Source: Arthrobacter hankyongi
Lineage (GTDB): Bacteria > Actinomycetota > Actinomycetes > Actinomycetales > Micrococcaceae
Direction of reading: 5' to 3'
DNA: 64,000 nt
Assembly: GCF_022012395.1 (NCBI RefSeq)
Contig: NZ_JAKLTQ010000013.1
Location: forward strand, 1-64,000
The stretch's first letter is position 1; every line of letters begins with the position of its first letter. The translations under genes and the position numbers were made by a program. Positions 1 through 7,514 of the stretch are shown here, piece by piece. The notes beneath the pieces were generated by a model. That model worked only from the letters and a program-made list of their open reading frames with translations, was not told the origin of the DNA and did no database searches.

Positions 1-143
1 TGCCCAAGGTAGCCTGAGCACAACCGCACAAATTGCACCCACCGATTGAGTCCGCCTAGGGAATTCGCAGAGCTTGAAGCCTAAAGCAGGGCGGCGCGGA
101 ACGGGCGGCGCGGCACGGAGGGCTGGACCTGGGGCGGGCCTGC

Positions 144-2138
144 CTACCGGGCCTCGCAGATCGCCTTGATCTCGGCGATGCACGGCTCGTTCTGCAGCGA
201 GGTGGTGTCGCCCAGGGTGCTGCCCTCGAACAGCTGGGTCAGCAGCCGGCGCATGATCTTGCCGGAGCGGGTCTTGGGCACGTCCGGGACGAACACGATC
301 TCGCGCGGCTTGGCGATCGGGCCGATCTGCACCGCGACGTGCTCGCGCAGGGCGGCCACGGTCGCCGCAACCCGCTCTGCGGGCGCATCCGGGCCGATCA
401 GCGACTTATCCAGCGGCACCACGAACGCGGTGGCGGCGTGGCCGGTCTTGGCATCGAACGTCGGGCACACACCCGCCTCCACCACGGCCGGATGGGAGAC
501 CAGCGCGGACTCGATCTCGATGGTGGAGAGCCGGTGCCCGGAGATGTTGATGACGTCGTCCACCCGGCCCAGGATCCACACGTCCCCGTCCGCGTCGAAG
601 CGGGCGCCGTCCCCGGCCAGGAACCAGCCCTGTTCGGCATACTTGCGCCAGTAGGAGTCCAGGTAGCGCTGCGGGTTGCCCCACACGGTGCGGGCCATCG
701 CCGGGCCGGTCTTGGTGACCACGATGTAGCCCTGCACGTTGGCAGGCACGGTGCTGCCGGCGTCGTCGACAATGTCCACGGCCAGGCCCGGCAGGGCCCG
801 GGTGGCGCAGCCGGGCTTGAACGCTGCGTCGTCCTGGCGCGGCGAGAGCACGGTGGCGCCGGTCTCGGACTGCCACCAGGTGTCCACCATCGGCACGCCG
901 CCGGACGTGTCGCGGCCGACCTGGCTGCGCAGCCACTTCCACGCCTCCGGGTTCACCGCCTCGCCGACGGTGCCGCAAAGCCGGATCGAGGACAGGTCGT
1001 GCTCCGCCGGAATGCCCTCGGGGAACCAGCCCATCAGCGAGCGGACCAGGGTGGGCGCCGTGTAGTACGAGGTCACCTTGTAGCGTTCGATCACCTCGAA
1101 GTGCCGGCCCGGATGCGGGGTGTTCGGCGTGCCCTCGTAGATGACCTGGGTGACGCCGTTGGAGAGCGGGCCGTAGATCTCGTAGGTGTGCGCGGTGACC
1201 CAGGCCAGGTCGGCGGTGCACCAGTGCACGTCCTGCTCCCGCCGGGCCGGATCCGGGTGCGAGAAGAGGAATTCGTGGCTCCAGGAGGCCTGCGTCAGGT
1301 AGCCGCCCGAGGTATGCACCAGGCCCTTGGGCTGGCCGGTGGTGCCGGAGGTGTACATGATGAACAGCGGGGTTTCGGCGTCGAACGCCTCCGGTTCGTG
1401 CACGTCCGGGGCGGGGCCGACGACGTCGTCCCACCACAGGTCCCGGCCCTCGACCCAGTTGACGTCCTTGTGGCCGGTGCGGTTGATGACCAGCACGTGT
1501 TCGATGGCGTTGTCCCCGGAGACCGCCTCGTCCGCGTTGGCCTTGACCGGGACGGCCGTTCCGCGGCGGAACTGGCCGTCGGTGGTGACCAGCAGCTTGG
1601 CGCGGGTGTCCTCGACGCGGAACTTCAGTGCCTCGGCCGAGAAGCCGCCGAAGACCAGCGAGTGCACGGCGCCGATCCGGGCGCAGGCCAGCGTGATGAC
1701 AATCGTCTCGACGATCACCGGCAGGTAGATGATCACCCGGTCGCCCTTGCCGATGCCCAGGGCGAGCAGCGCGTTGGCGGCCTTGGCGACTTCCTTCTGC
1801 AGGTCCGCGTAGGTGACGGCGCGTCGGTCGCCCGGTTCGCCCTCGAAATACAGGGCAACCTTGTCCCCGCGGCCGGCGGCCACATGGCGGTCCACGCAGT
1901 TGTAGGCCACGTTGAGCTTGCCGCCGGCGAACCACTCGATCCGGGGAATCGTGTACTCGGCGTCTTCGTCGGACACTTCGGGGCCGCTCAGCCGGCGGGC
2001 CGGCTCGAAGGTGTGCGCGGTGTGCCACGGTTCGGCCCAGTCCAGCCGGCGGGCCGCGTCCTCCCAGAACGCAATGCGTGCCGCCTCGTCCGGTGTCTGA
2101 ACCTCTGCCGCTGCTTCGATGCCGGCAATTGCGCCCAT
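144..2138 (-). CDS. acs: acetyl-CoA synthetase (AMP-forming)
   Basis: Activates acetate to acetyl-CoA through acetyl-AMP in the cytoplasm. It is a full-length ANL adenylating enzyme. The P-loop YTSGTTGQPKG lies near residue 262, WVTAHTY and TWWQSETG (acyl pocket, with the pocket Trp kept) follow, and the C-terminal PKTRSGKIMRR near residue 625 carries the catalytic and acetylatable Lys. Usual E. coli segments WVTGHSY and GSVGEPI read WVTAHTY and GTVGEAV here, so substrate preference should not be assumed. I chose the ATG at 2138, about 10 nt after GGGCGG; an ATG at 2156 in the same frame lies too close to its AGAGGAA. The leader holds a SAM-I riboswitch, which is unexpected for acs. Activation of propionate or another short acid is possible. 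Confidence 0.93.
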   Translation of the reverse strand: MGAIAGIEAAAEVQTPDEAARIAFWEDAARRLDWAEPWHTAHTFEPARRLSGPEVSDEDAEYTIPRIEWFAGGKLNVAYNCVDRHVAAGRGDKVALYFEGEPGDRRAVTYADLQKEVAKAANALLALGIGKGDRVIIYLPVIVETIVITLACARIGAVHSLVFGGFSAEALKFRVEDTRAKLLVTTDGQFRRGTAVPVKANADEAVSGDNAIEHVLVINRTGHKDVNWVEGRDLWWDDVVGPAPDVHEPEAFDAETPLFIMYTSGTTGQPKGLVHTSGGYLTQASWSHEFLFSHPDPARREQDVHWCTADLAWVTAHTYEIYGPLSNGVTQVIYEGTPNTPHPGRHFEVIERYKVTSYYTAPTLVRSLMGWFPEGIPAEHDLSSIRLCGTVGEAVNPEAWKWLRSQVGRDTSGGVPMVDTWWQSETGATVLSPRQDDAAFKPGCATRALPGLAVDIVDDAGSTVPANVQGYIVVTKTGPAMARTVWGNPQRYLDSYWRKYAEQGWFLAGDGARFDADGDVWILGRVDDVINISGHRLSTIEIESALVSHPAVVEAGVCPTFDAKTGHAATAFVVPLDKSLIGPDAPAERVAATVAALREHVAVQIGPIAKPREIVFVPDVPKTRSGKIMRRLLTQLFEGSTLGDTTSLQNEPCIAEIKAICEAR

Positions 2139-2253
2139 GTGTATTCGACCGCCCATTTCCTCTAGCCGTTGACTGTGTCCCGAAGCTGCCGGTGAAGCAG
2201 TCGGTCCCTGCGCGCGGGCCGCAGAAGGGCCCGCCGCGGCGGCCGGAAAGTCT

Positions 2254-2341
2254 CCATCGATCCTGGCGGTAGCACCCTCGCTCCCAAGGGGAGGGGTTGC
2301 TGCGGCGTCGCGGAGCCAGGTCTCTTAGCCGCTCGGGATGG
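2254..2341 (-). promoter_or_regulatory. SAM-I (S-box) riboswitch in the acs leader
   Basis: Read on the minus strand, P1 pairs CCATC with GATGG. Inside are the S-box core elements AAGAGACCTGGC (kink-turn side of P2), GACGCCGCAGCAACC, and GGGTGCTAC followed by GCCAGG. It matches the two plus-strand aptamers at 3804 and 11917 almost base for base. The acs start lies about 110 nt downstream. A GC hairpin (GCGGGCC paired with GGCCCGC, about 2213-2233) lies between them and may be part of the expression platform; I see no clear U-run. Confidence 0.9.
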
Positions 2342-2546
2342 TTCCCTCAAGGAAACGGCATGCTGCGGCCGATGGTCAAACCGGTTCCTCACGCACCGTA
2401 ACAAACGGCCGGTCCGCGTATAGCAGGATAGAGGGTGTGCCGGCCCGGTGTTCCCCGGGGCGGCCGGCAACGGGCTGGAGGGTGCGGATGGGCAGGGGGC
2501 AGTCCGGAATTTTCCGCGCCGGGGAAATCGGGGGACAACGACGCCG

Positions 2547-3218
2547 GTGACCGCCCTCCAGTATCTCTCCGTCGTGGTCCTGACCGCCTTGGGCGGCTTC
2601 GACCCCGCGCCGGCGCTGATCGCGGCGGCCGCCCTGGCCGCCGGCTTCCGGCGCCGGCACGTGCTGGGGTTCGCGGCCCTGCTCATTGGCGGCACCGCCG
2701 CGTGGGGCCTGGTGCTCACCGTGATCGGCGGCGCGCGCCTGGGCCGCGTGGACTGGCATGCCCTCGCCCGGGGCGGGGCCGTAGCCGCCTGGGTGGAGCT
2801 CGCCCTCGGACTCGGCGGCTGGGCCCTGTACCGGGCGCTGCGCCGGCGCCGCCCGGAGTCCAGCCGCGAGGTCCGCTCGCCCTGGGGGCTGTACGCGACG
2901 GCAGCGGGCTTCGTGGCCATCGTGGTCTTTGACCTGCCGTTCGACGTTATGGTGGTGGCCTCGGCCGGGCAGCCGCCGGTGCTGGCCGTCCCGGGCTGGG
3001 TGGCGTGGGCAGCGCTGTCCCAGGCCCCGCTGACCCTCCTGGGGGTGGCCGTGGCCGCGGGCCGGCACCGCAGCGCCGTAGCCCGCCTGAACCGGATCTG
3101 GTCCCGGTTCGCCCCGGTGGCGGGCACCGTGGCGACGGCGTGCCTGGCTGTAGCCGCGCTGGTGCTGCTCGCCGACGCCGCGCAGTTCCTGGTCCGGGGA
3201 CACTTCCTGGTGCCGTAG
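2547..3218 (+). CDS. integral membrane protein of unknown function
   Basis: 223 residues, starting at the GTG at 2547 with GGGGGAC about 10 nt upstream. About five or six hydrophobic helices are visible: near the N-terminus (QYLSVVVLTAL), then AALAAGF, LLIGGTAAWGLVLTV, the segment before ALYRALRRRR, YATAAGFVAIVVF, and a C-terminal helix. A basic RRRRPESSREVRS loop sits mid-protein. I recognise no family. It is divergent from the acs leader, and the short gap to the CoA-binding protein downstream (46 nt) would allow co-transcription. Confidence 0.7.
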   Translation: MTALQYLSVVVLTALGGFDPAPALIAAAALAAGFRRRHVLGFAALLIGGTAAWGLVLTVIGGARLGRVDWHALARGGAVAAWVELALGLGGWALYRALRRRRPESSREVRSPWGLYATAAGFVAIVVFDLPFDVMVVASAGQPPVLAVPGWVAWAALSQAPLTLLGVAVAAGRHRSAVARLNRIWSRFAPVAGTVATACLAVAALVLLADAAQFLVRGHFLVP

Positions 3219-3264
3219 GGGTCTGGCACTGTTCCGCATCCCGTGCGCTCTCTAGGCTGGCGGT

Positions 3265-3681
3265 ATGGCACATGTCAATGATCCCGAAGTCATCCGGCGG
3301 CTGCTCACCACGCCGGCGCGCTGGGCCGTCGTCGGGCTCTCCGCGAACCCGCACCGGGTCGCCCCCGGCGTCGCCCGCTTCCTGCGCGACGGTCTCGGGA
3401 TGGAAATCGTTCCGGTGAACCTCAGGGGCGAGGAGTTCGACGGGGAGGTCGGCTACCGGACGCTGGCGGAGATTCCGGGCGGCGTCGACGTGGTGGACTG
3501 CTTCGTGAACTCACAGAAGGTCGGTCCGGTCGTGGACCAGGCGATCGAGGCCGGCGCGAAAGCCGTCTGGCTGCAGCTGGGCGTGGTGGACGAAGCGGCG
3601 GCCGCACGCGCCGCGGCGGCCGGGCTCGACGTCGTGATGGACACCTGCCCGGCGATCGAGGCCCCGCGGATGGGACTTTAG
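3265..3681 (+). CDS. CoA-binding protein (YccU-like)
   Basis: 138 residues, one CoA_binding_2 (Rossmann-type) domain covering nearly the whole protein. Visible family features are the N-terminal WAVVGLSANPHR nucleotide loop, the central IVPVNLRGEEFDGE, the VDVVDCFVNS strand-loop, WLQLGVVDE, and a C-terminal DTCPAIEAPR with the conserved Cys-Pro. Members bind CoA or acyl-CoA; the cellular role is not settled. The start is the ATG after CTGGCGGT. It lies just upstream of the second SAM riboswitch and is not controlled by it. Confidence 0.88.
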   Translation: MAHVNDPEVIRRLLTTPARWAVVGLSANPHRVAPGVARFLRDGLGMEIVPVNLRGEEFDGEVGYRTLAEIPGGVDVVDCFVNSQKVGPVVDQAIEAGAKAVWLQLGVVDEAAAARAAAAGLDVVMDTCPAIEAPRMGL

Positions 3682-3803
3682 CGCGCATACCCTACGGCAC
3701 GGCGCCGGTGCGCCCGCTTTTTGTGGCGCCGCGTGACTTGTTTTGAAATGTGACGCAAACTGTTTCCCACTCCGGTCCCGGCCCGGGCAGACTGGCTGCG
3801 TAA

Positions 3804-3892
3804 CCATCCAGAGCGGCTGAGAGACCTGGCTCCGTGACGCCGCAGCAACCGCCCCCTTGCGGGGAAGACGGTGCTAATGCCAGGGCCGATGG
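3804..3892 (+). promoter_or_regulatory. SAM-I (S-box) riboswitch of the importer-monooxygenase operon
   Basis: P1 is CCATC paired with GATGG. The core holds TGAGAGACCTGGC, GACGCCGCAGCAACC, a CG-rich P3 arm and GGTGCTAATGCCAGG, which is the classical S-box arrangement. It lies 98 nt before the substrate-binding protein start at 3991. Known S-box RNAs bind S-adenosylmethionine and turn genes off when SAM is plentiful. Confidence 0.95.
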
Positions 3893-3963
3893 AGTCTGCC
3901 CAAGCCCTCCCGTTGGTCCCTGCCGTGCCCTGCGCGGCCGGCCCGGCTGTGCCTGCGGCATTC

Positions 3964-3984
3964 CTCGGTCATGACCGAGAGGAG
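3964..3984 (+). promoter_or_regulatory. palindrome abutting the Shine-Dalgarno of the operon's first gene
   Basis: CTCGGTCATGACCGAG is a perfect 16-nt palindrome at 3964-3979, and the ribosome binding site AGAGGAG starts on its last bases. Its position between a SAM-I aptamer and the first start codon makes it a candidate expression platform acting on translation initiation. That mechanism is inference. Confidence 0.5.
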
Positions 3985-3990
3985 CCTTCG

Positions 3991-5646
3991 ATGGCTATTC
4001 AGGAATCCGAGGGGTCCCGTGCCCCGCGCCGCGTCCGCCGGCTGCAGGCCGCAGCGCTGCTGGGGGCCGCCGCGCTGCTGCTGACCGCCTGCGGCGGCAA
4101 CGCCGGCGGTACCACCCAGTCCGCGGCCGGCAGCAGCGAGCCGGTGAAGGGCGGCACCCTGGTGTACGCCGAGGTCACGCCGATCAACAATTTCCAGACC
4201 CAGTCCGCGCGGTTCTACGAGAAGGCCAACGTACTCAACAGCGTGCTGGACCGGCTGACCTATTTCGACGCCGAGTCCGGCAAGCTGGTGCCGTGGATCG
4301 CCTCCTCCTTCAAGGCCAACGGGGACAACACCGAGTTCACCTTCGACCTGAAGCCGGGCGTGACCTTCAGCGACGGCACGAAGCTGGACGCCGCCGCCGT
4401 CAAGGCCAACCTGGACGCGCTGGGCAAGGGTGTCGAGAAGGCGCAGATCCAGCCGAACGTGGACTTCTCCGCGTACAAGTCCGCCGAGGTGGTGGACCAG
4501 GACACCGTGAAGGTGCAGCTGAAGAGCGCCGACGCCAACTTCCTGCGCGCCACCTCGTCGGTGGCCGCCGGTCTGGTCTCGCCCAAGACGCTGGAGCTGG
4601 ACAACGCCGGGCAGTCGGACATCAAGCAGATCTCCGGTTCCGGCCCGTTCGTCTACGAGTCCGAAAAGCCGGACGAGGAGGTTGTGCTGGCCAAGCGCGC
4701 CGACTACAAGTGGGCGCCGGAGACCGCCAAGAACCAGGGCGCCGCCTACCTGGACAAGGTCGTGGTGAAGTACCTGCCCGAGGTCGCCCACCGGGCCGGC
4801 GCCGTGCAGAGCGGCCAGGTGGACCTGGTCCGCGGCCTGCAGCCGGCCGACGAAGCCGCCGTCGCCAGCAGCGGCAACCAGGTGCTGCCGGCACCGGGCA
4901 TCGACCTGACCGCCAACACGGCGGCGGTGCGCATTGGCAGCGGCAAGCTCGCCGACGAGAAGGTGCGCCGGGCCCTGCAGGTCGGCATCGACCGGCAGGC
5001 GCTGAAGGACACCGTGCTCTCGGACAGCTACCAGATCGCCGGCTCCATCCTCAACCACAAGGCCCCCGGCTTCGTGGACCTCTCGGCCGACCTGGCCTAC
5101 AACCCGGAGCAGGCCAAGAAGCTGCTGGACGAGGCCGGCTGGGTCCCGGGCGCGGACGGCATCCGGGCCAAGGACGGCCGGAAGCTGGAAGTCACCGTCA
5201 CCACCTCGAACAACTCGGTGGTGATCAAGCCGGCGTTCGAGCTGATCGAGCAGCAGTGGCGGGCGATCGGCGTTAAGCTGGTCAACCGGGCGGCCGACAA
5301 CACCTTCCTGGCCACCGCGCTGCAGGACCCCAAGGTCGAGTTCTTCGGCACCCGCCAGTTCGCCTACGGCGGCCTGGGCCCGGTCTTCGGCCCGGAGACC
5401 AACACCCAGACGCTGAACGCCGACAAGGAGCTTAACGCGCTGTTCGCCGACGAGCGTGCCGCCGCCGACGCGGACAAGCACAAGGAACTGGTGGCCGAGG
5501 AACAGCGCGCGCTGGTCACGGACAAGGCCCTGGCCCTGGTGCTGTGGGACGAGGTCCAGGTCTACGGCGCTCACGAGGGCACCCACGTCGAGTTCACCTC
5601 CGGCACCGCGCCGATCTTCCAGGGTGCCTGGAAGGCCAACGGGTAG
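3991..5646 (+). CDS. ABC importer substrate-binding lipoprotein (SBP_bac_5 family)
   Basis: 551-residue extracellular solute receptor of the oligopeptide/dipeptide/nickel family. A basic N-terminus and hydrophobic stretch end in the lipobox LLTAC near residue 33, so the mature protein is lipid-anchored. KGGTLVYAE opens the mature fold, and FDLKPGVTFSDGTKLDA is a typical SBP_bac_5 segment. The ATG at 3991 is preceded by GAGAGGAG. First gene of a SAM-riboswitch operon ending in two flavin monooxygenases, so the ligand is more likely an organosulfur compound than a nutritional peptide. The ligand itself cannot be read from the sequence. Confidence 0.92.
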   Translation: MAIQESEGSRAPRRVRRLQAAALLGAAALLLTACGGNAGGTTQSAAGSSEPVKGGTLVYAEVTPINNFQTQSARFYEKANVLNSVLDRLTYFDAESGKLVPWIASSFKANGDNTEFTFDLKPGVTFSDGTKLDAAAVKANLDALGKGVEKAQIQPNVDFSAYKSAEVVDQDTVKVQLKSADANFLRATSSVAAGLVSPKTLELDNAGQSDIKQISGSGPFVYESEKPDEEVVLAKRADYKWAPETAKNQGAAYLDKVVVKYLPEVAHRAGAVQSGQVDLVRGLQPADEAAVASSGNQVLPAPGIDLTANTAAVRIGSGKLADEKVRRALQVGIDRQALKDTVLSDSYQIAGSILNHKAPGFVDLSADLAYNPEQAKKLLDEAGWVPGADGIRAKDGRKLEVTVTTSNNSVVIKPAFELIEQQWRAIGVKLVNRAADNTFLATALQDPKVEFFGTRQFAYGGLGPVFGPETNTQTLNADKELNALFADERAAADADKHKELVAEEQRALVTDKALALVLWDEVQVYGAHEGTHVEFTSGTAPIFQGAWKANG

Positions 5647-5654
5647 GTAAGGCC

Positions 5655-6614
5655 ATGGGACGCTACGTCGCACTACGGATCGGGCAGGCGCTGCTCGTTG
5701 TCTGGCTGGCCTACACCGTCATCTTCCTCGCCGTGCAGCTGTTGCCCGGCGACCCGGTGACGATCTTCCTGAGCACGGATGCCGCCGTGGACCAGGCCAC
5801 CATCGACAACATGAAGCGCCAGTACGGCTACGACCAGCCGCTGCCGGTCCAGTACTTCGCCCAGCTGGGCGGCCTGCTCCACGGCGACGTCGGCTACTCC
5901 CTGGCCTCGGGGGAACCGGTGGCCGCGCGCATCGGCGGGGTCATCGGTTCCACCCTCGCGCTGGCGTTGTCCGCCTTCGCCACCGCCGTCGGGCTCGCCC
6001 TGGCGGTGGTGGCGGCGGCCACGCTGACCCGCTCGGCGGCGCTGCGGAAGCTGCTGACCAACCTGCCGCCGCTGTTCGCTGCCGTGCCGGTGTTCTGGCT
6101 GGGGCTGGTGCTGCTGGAGCTGCTCTCCATCCGCTGGGGCGTAATGTCCCTGTTCCCGGACGGGTCCTTCCTGTCCCTGGCGGTGCCGGTGTTCGTCCTC
6201 GGCGTGCACGTTTCGGCCCCGATCGCCCAGGTGCTGCTCAAGAGCATCGACACGGTCTACAACCAGCCGTTCATCGATGTGCTGCGGGCCAAGGGCGCCT
6301 CGGCCGCCTGGATCTTCTTCCACCATGCGCTGAAGAATGCGGCCGGGCCGGCGGCGACGATCACCGGCATCACCGTCGGGACGCTGCTGGCCGGCTCGGT
6401 CATCACCGAGACCGTCTTCGCCCGCTCCGGCCTCGGCGCCGTGGTGCTGCAGGCGGTGACCACCCAGGATGTGCCGCTGGTGCAGGGGCTGGTGCTGCTG
6501 ACCGCCACCGTCTTCGTCGCCGTCAACCTCCTCGTGGACCTGCTCTACCCGCTGCTTGATCCGCGCATCCTCAAATCCAACGGCCAGGGCTCCCCGCGGG
6601 CCCTGGGCGTCTGA
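5655..6614 (+). CDS. ABC importer permease (DppB-like)
   Basis: 319 residues with about six membrane helices. The N-terminal RIGQALLVVWLAYTVIFL helix followed by LLPGDPVTIFL is diagnostic of the first permease of oligopeptide-type importers. The cytoplasmic coupling segment runs around VLRAKGASAAWIFFHHALKNA, and the C-terminus LLYPLLDPRI is typical. Starts 8 nt after the receptor gene stop, with GGTAAGG as ribosome binding site. Pairs with the next permease to form the channel. Confidence 0.93.
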   Translation: MGRYVALRIGQALLVVWLAYTVIFLAVQLLPGDPVTIFLSTDAAVDQATIDNMKRQYGYDQPLPVQYFAQLGGLLHGDVGYSLASGEPVAARIGGVIGSTLALALSAFATAVGLALAVVAAATLTRSAALRKLLTNLPPLFAAVPVFWLGLVLLELLSIRWGVMSLFPDGSFLSLAVPVFVLGVHVSAPIAQVLLKSIDTVYNQPFIDVLRAKGASAAWIFFHHALKNAAGPAATITGITVGTLLAGSVITETVFARSGLGAVVLQAVTTQDVPLVQGLVLLTATVFVAVNLLVDLLYPLLDPRILKSNGQGSPRALGV

Positions 6615-6630
6615 GCGAAGCGAGCCCGCC

Positions 6631-7506
6631 ATGACCCTGCAGTTCAACGAAACAGAAACAACAACGACGACGACGGCGGGTCCCGTCCGCGGCGCCGCCC
6701 GCCGTGCCGGCGCCGGCCGCGCCCGTCTGTGGCTGACCGCGGTACCCCTGCTGCTGGTGCTGTGCTGGGCCCTGTTCCCGGCCCTGTTCAGCTGGCAGGA
6801 CCCGATCGCCGGGGTCGGCGCCGAGAAGTTCCAGCCGCCCAGCGGCGGACACTGGTTCGGCACCGACCACCTCGGCCGCGATGTCTACACCCGGGTGGTG
6901 CACGGCACCTCGCAGACCCTGCTGACCGCCGGGCTCGCCGTGCTGGTCGGCCTGGTCGCGGGCACCGCCGTCGGCCTGGCCGCTGCCACCGCCGGGCGCG
7001 CCGCCGACGCGGCGACCATGCGGCTGGTCGACGTGCTGCTGGCCGTACCCGGCTTCCTGATCTCGCTGATCGTGGTCACCGCGTTCGAACCGGGGCCGGT
7101 CTCCCTCGGCGTCGGGGTGGGGATCGCCTCGATCGCCTCCTTCGCCCGCGTGGTCCGGTCCGAGGTGCTGCGCGTGCGCAACCTGGACTTCGTCGAGGCG
7201 GCCTTCCTCAGCGGCGGCACCTACCGCACCGTGATCCTGCGGCACATCCTGCCCAACGCCACCGGGCCGGTGCTGGCGCTGCTGGCGGTGGACCTGGGCG
7301 CCGCCATCCTGGCCATCTCCGGCCTCGGCTTCCTCGGCTTCGGCGCCCCGCCGCCGACGCCGGAGTGGGGCCTGCTGATCGCCGAAGGCCGCCAGTACCT
7401 GGGCAGCGCCTGGTGGATGACCAGCCTGCCGGGCCTGGTCATTGTCGCCACCGTCGTCCTGCTGGCCGGGCTCGGCCGCCAGCTGCTGAAAATTTTCCGG
7501 TTCTAG
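6631..7506 (+). CDS. ABC importer permease (DppC-like)
   Basis: 291 residues. The N-terminus is a polar run with six consecutive Thr, then a helix (WLTAVPLLLVLCWALFPAL). The family hallmark HWFGTDHLGRDVYTRVVHG comes next, then four or five helices, and the EAA-type loop FVEAAFLSGGTYRTVILRHI. GFGAPPPTPEWGLLIAEGR near the C-terminus is also typical. Starts 16 nt after the DppB-like gene, which supports one operon. Confidence 0.93.
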   Translation: MTLQFNETETTTTTTAGPVRGAARRAGAGRARLWLTAVPLLLVLCWALFPALFSWQDPIAGVGAEKFQPPSGGHWFGTDHLGRDVYTRVVHGTSQTLLTAGLAVLVGLVAGTAVGLAAATAGRAADAATMRLVDVLLAVPGFLISLIVVTAFEPGPVSLGVGVGIASIASFARVVRSEVLRVRNLDFVEAAFLSGGTYRTVILRHILPNATGPVLALLAVDLGAAILAISGLGFLGFGAPPPTPEWGLLIAEGRQYLGSAWWMTSLPGLVIVATVVLLAGLGRQLLKIFRF

Positions 7507-7514
7507 GAGGACCC

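Noticed and set aside
339-2165. Long plus-strand open frame opposite acs
   Set aside because: It is antisense to a complete, recognisable acs gene, has Gly/Arg/Val-rich composition typical of reversed high-GC coding DNA, and lacks any domain pattern.
3801-3893. SAM-IV riboswitch instead of SAM-I
   Set aside because: SAM-IV is frequent in actinobacteria, but the order of the core (AGAGACCTGGC, then CGCAGCAACC, then GGTGCTAATGCCAGG) is that of SAM-I.
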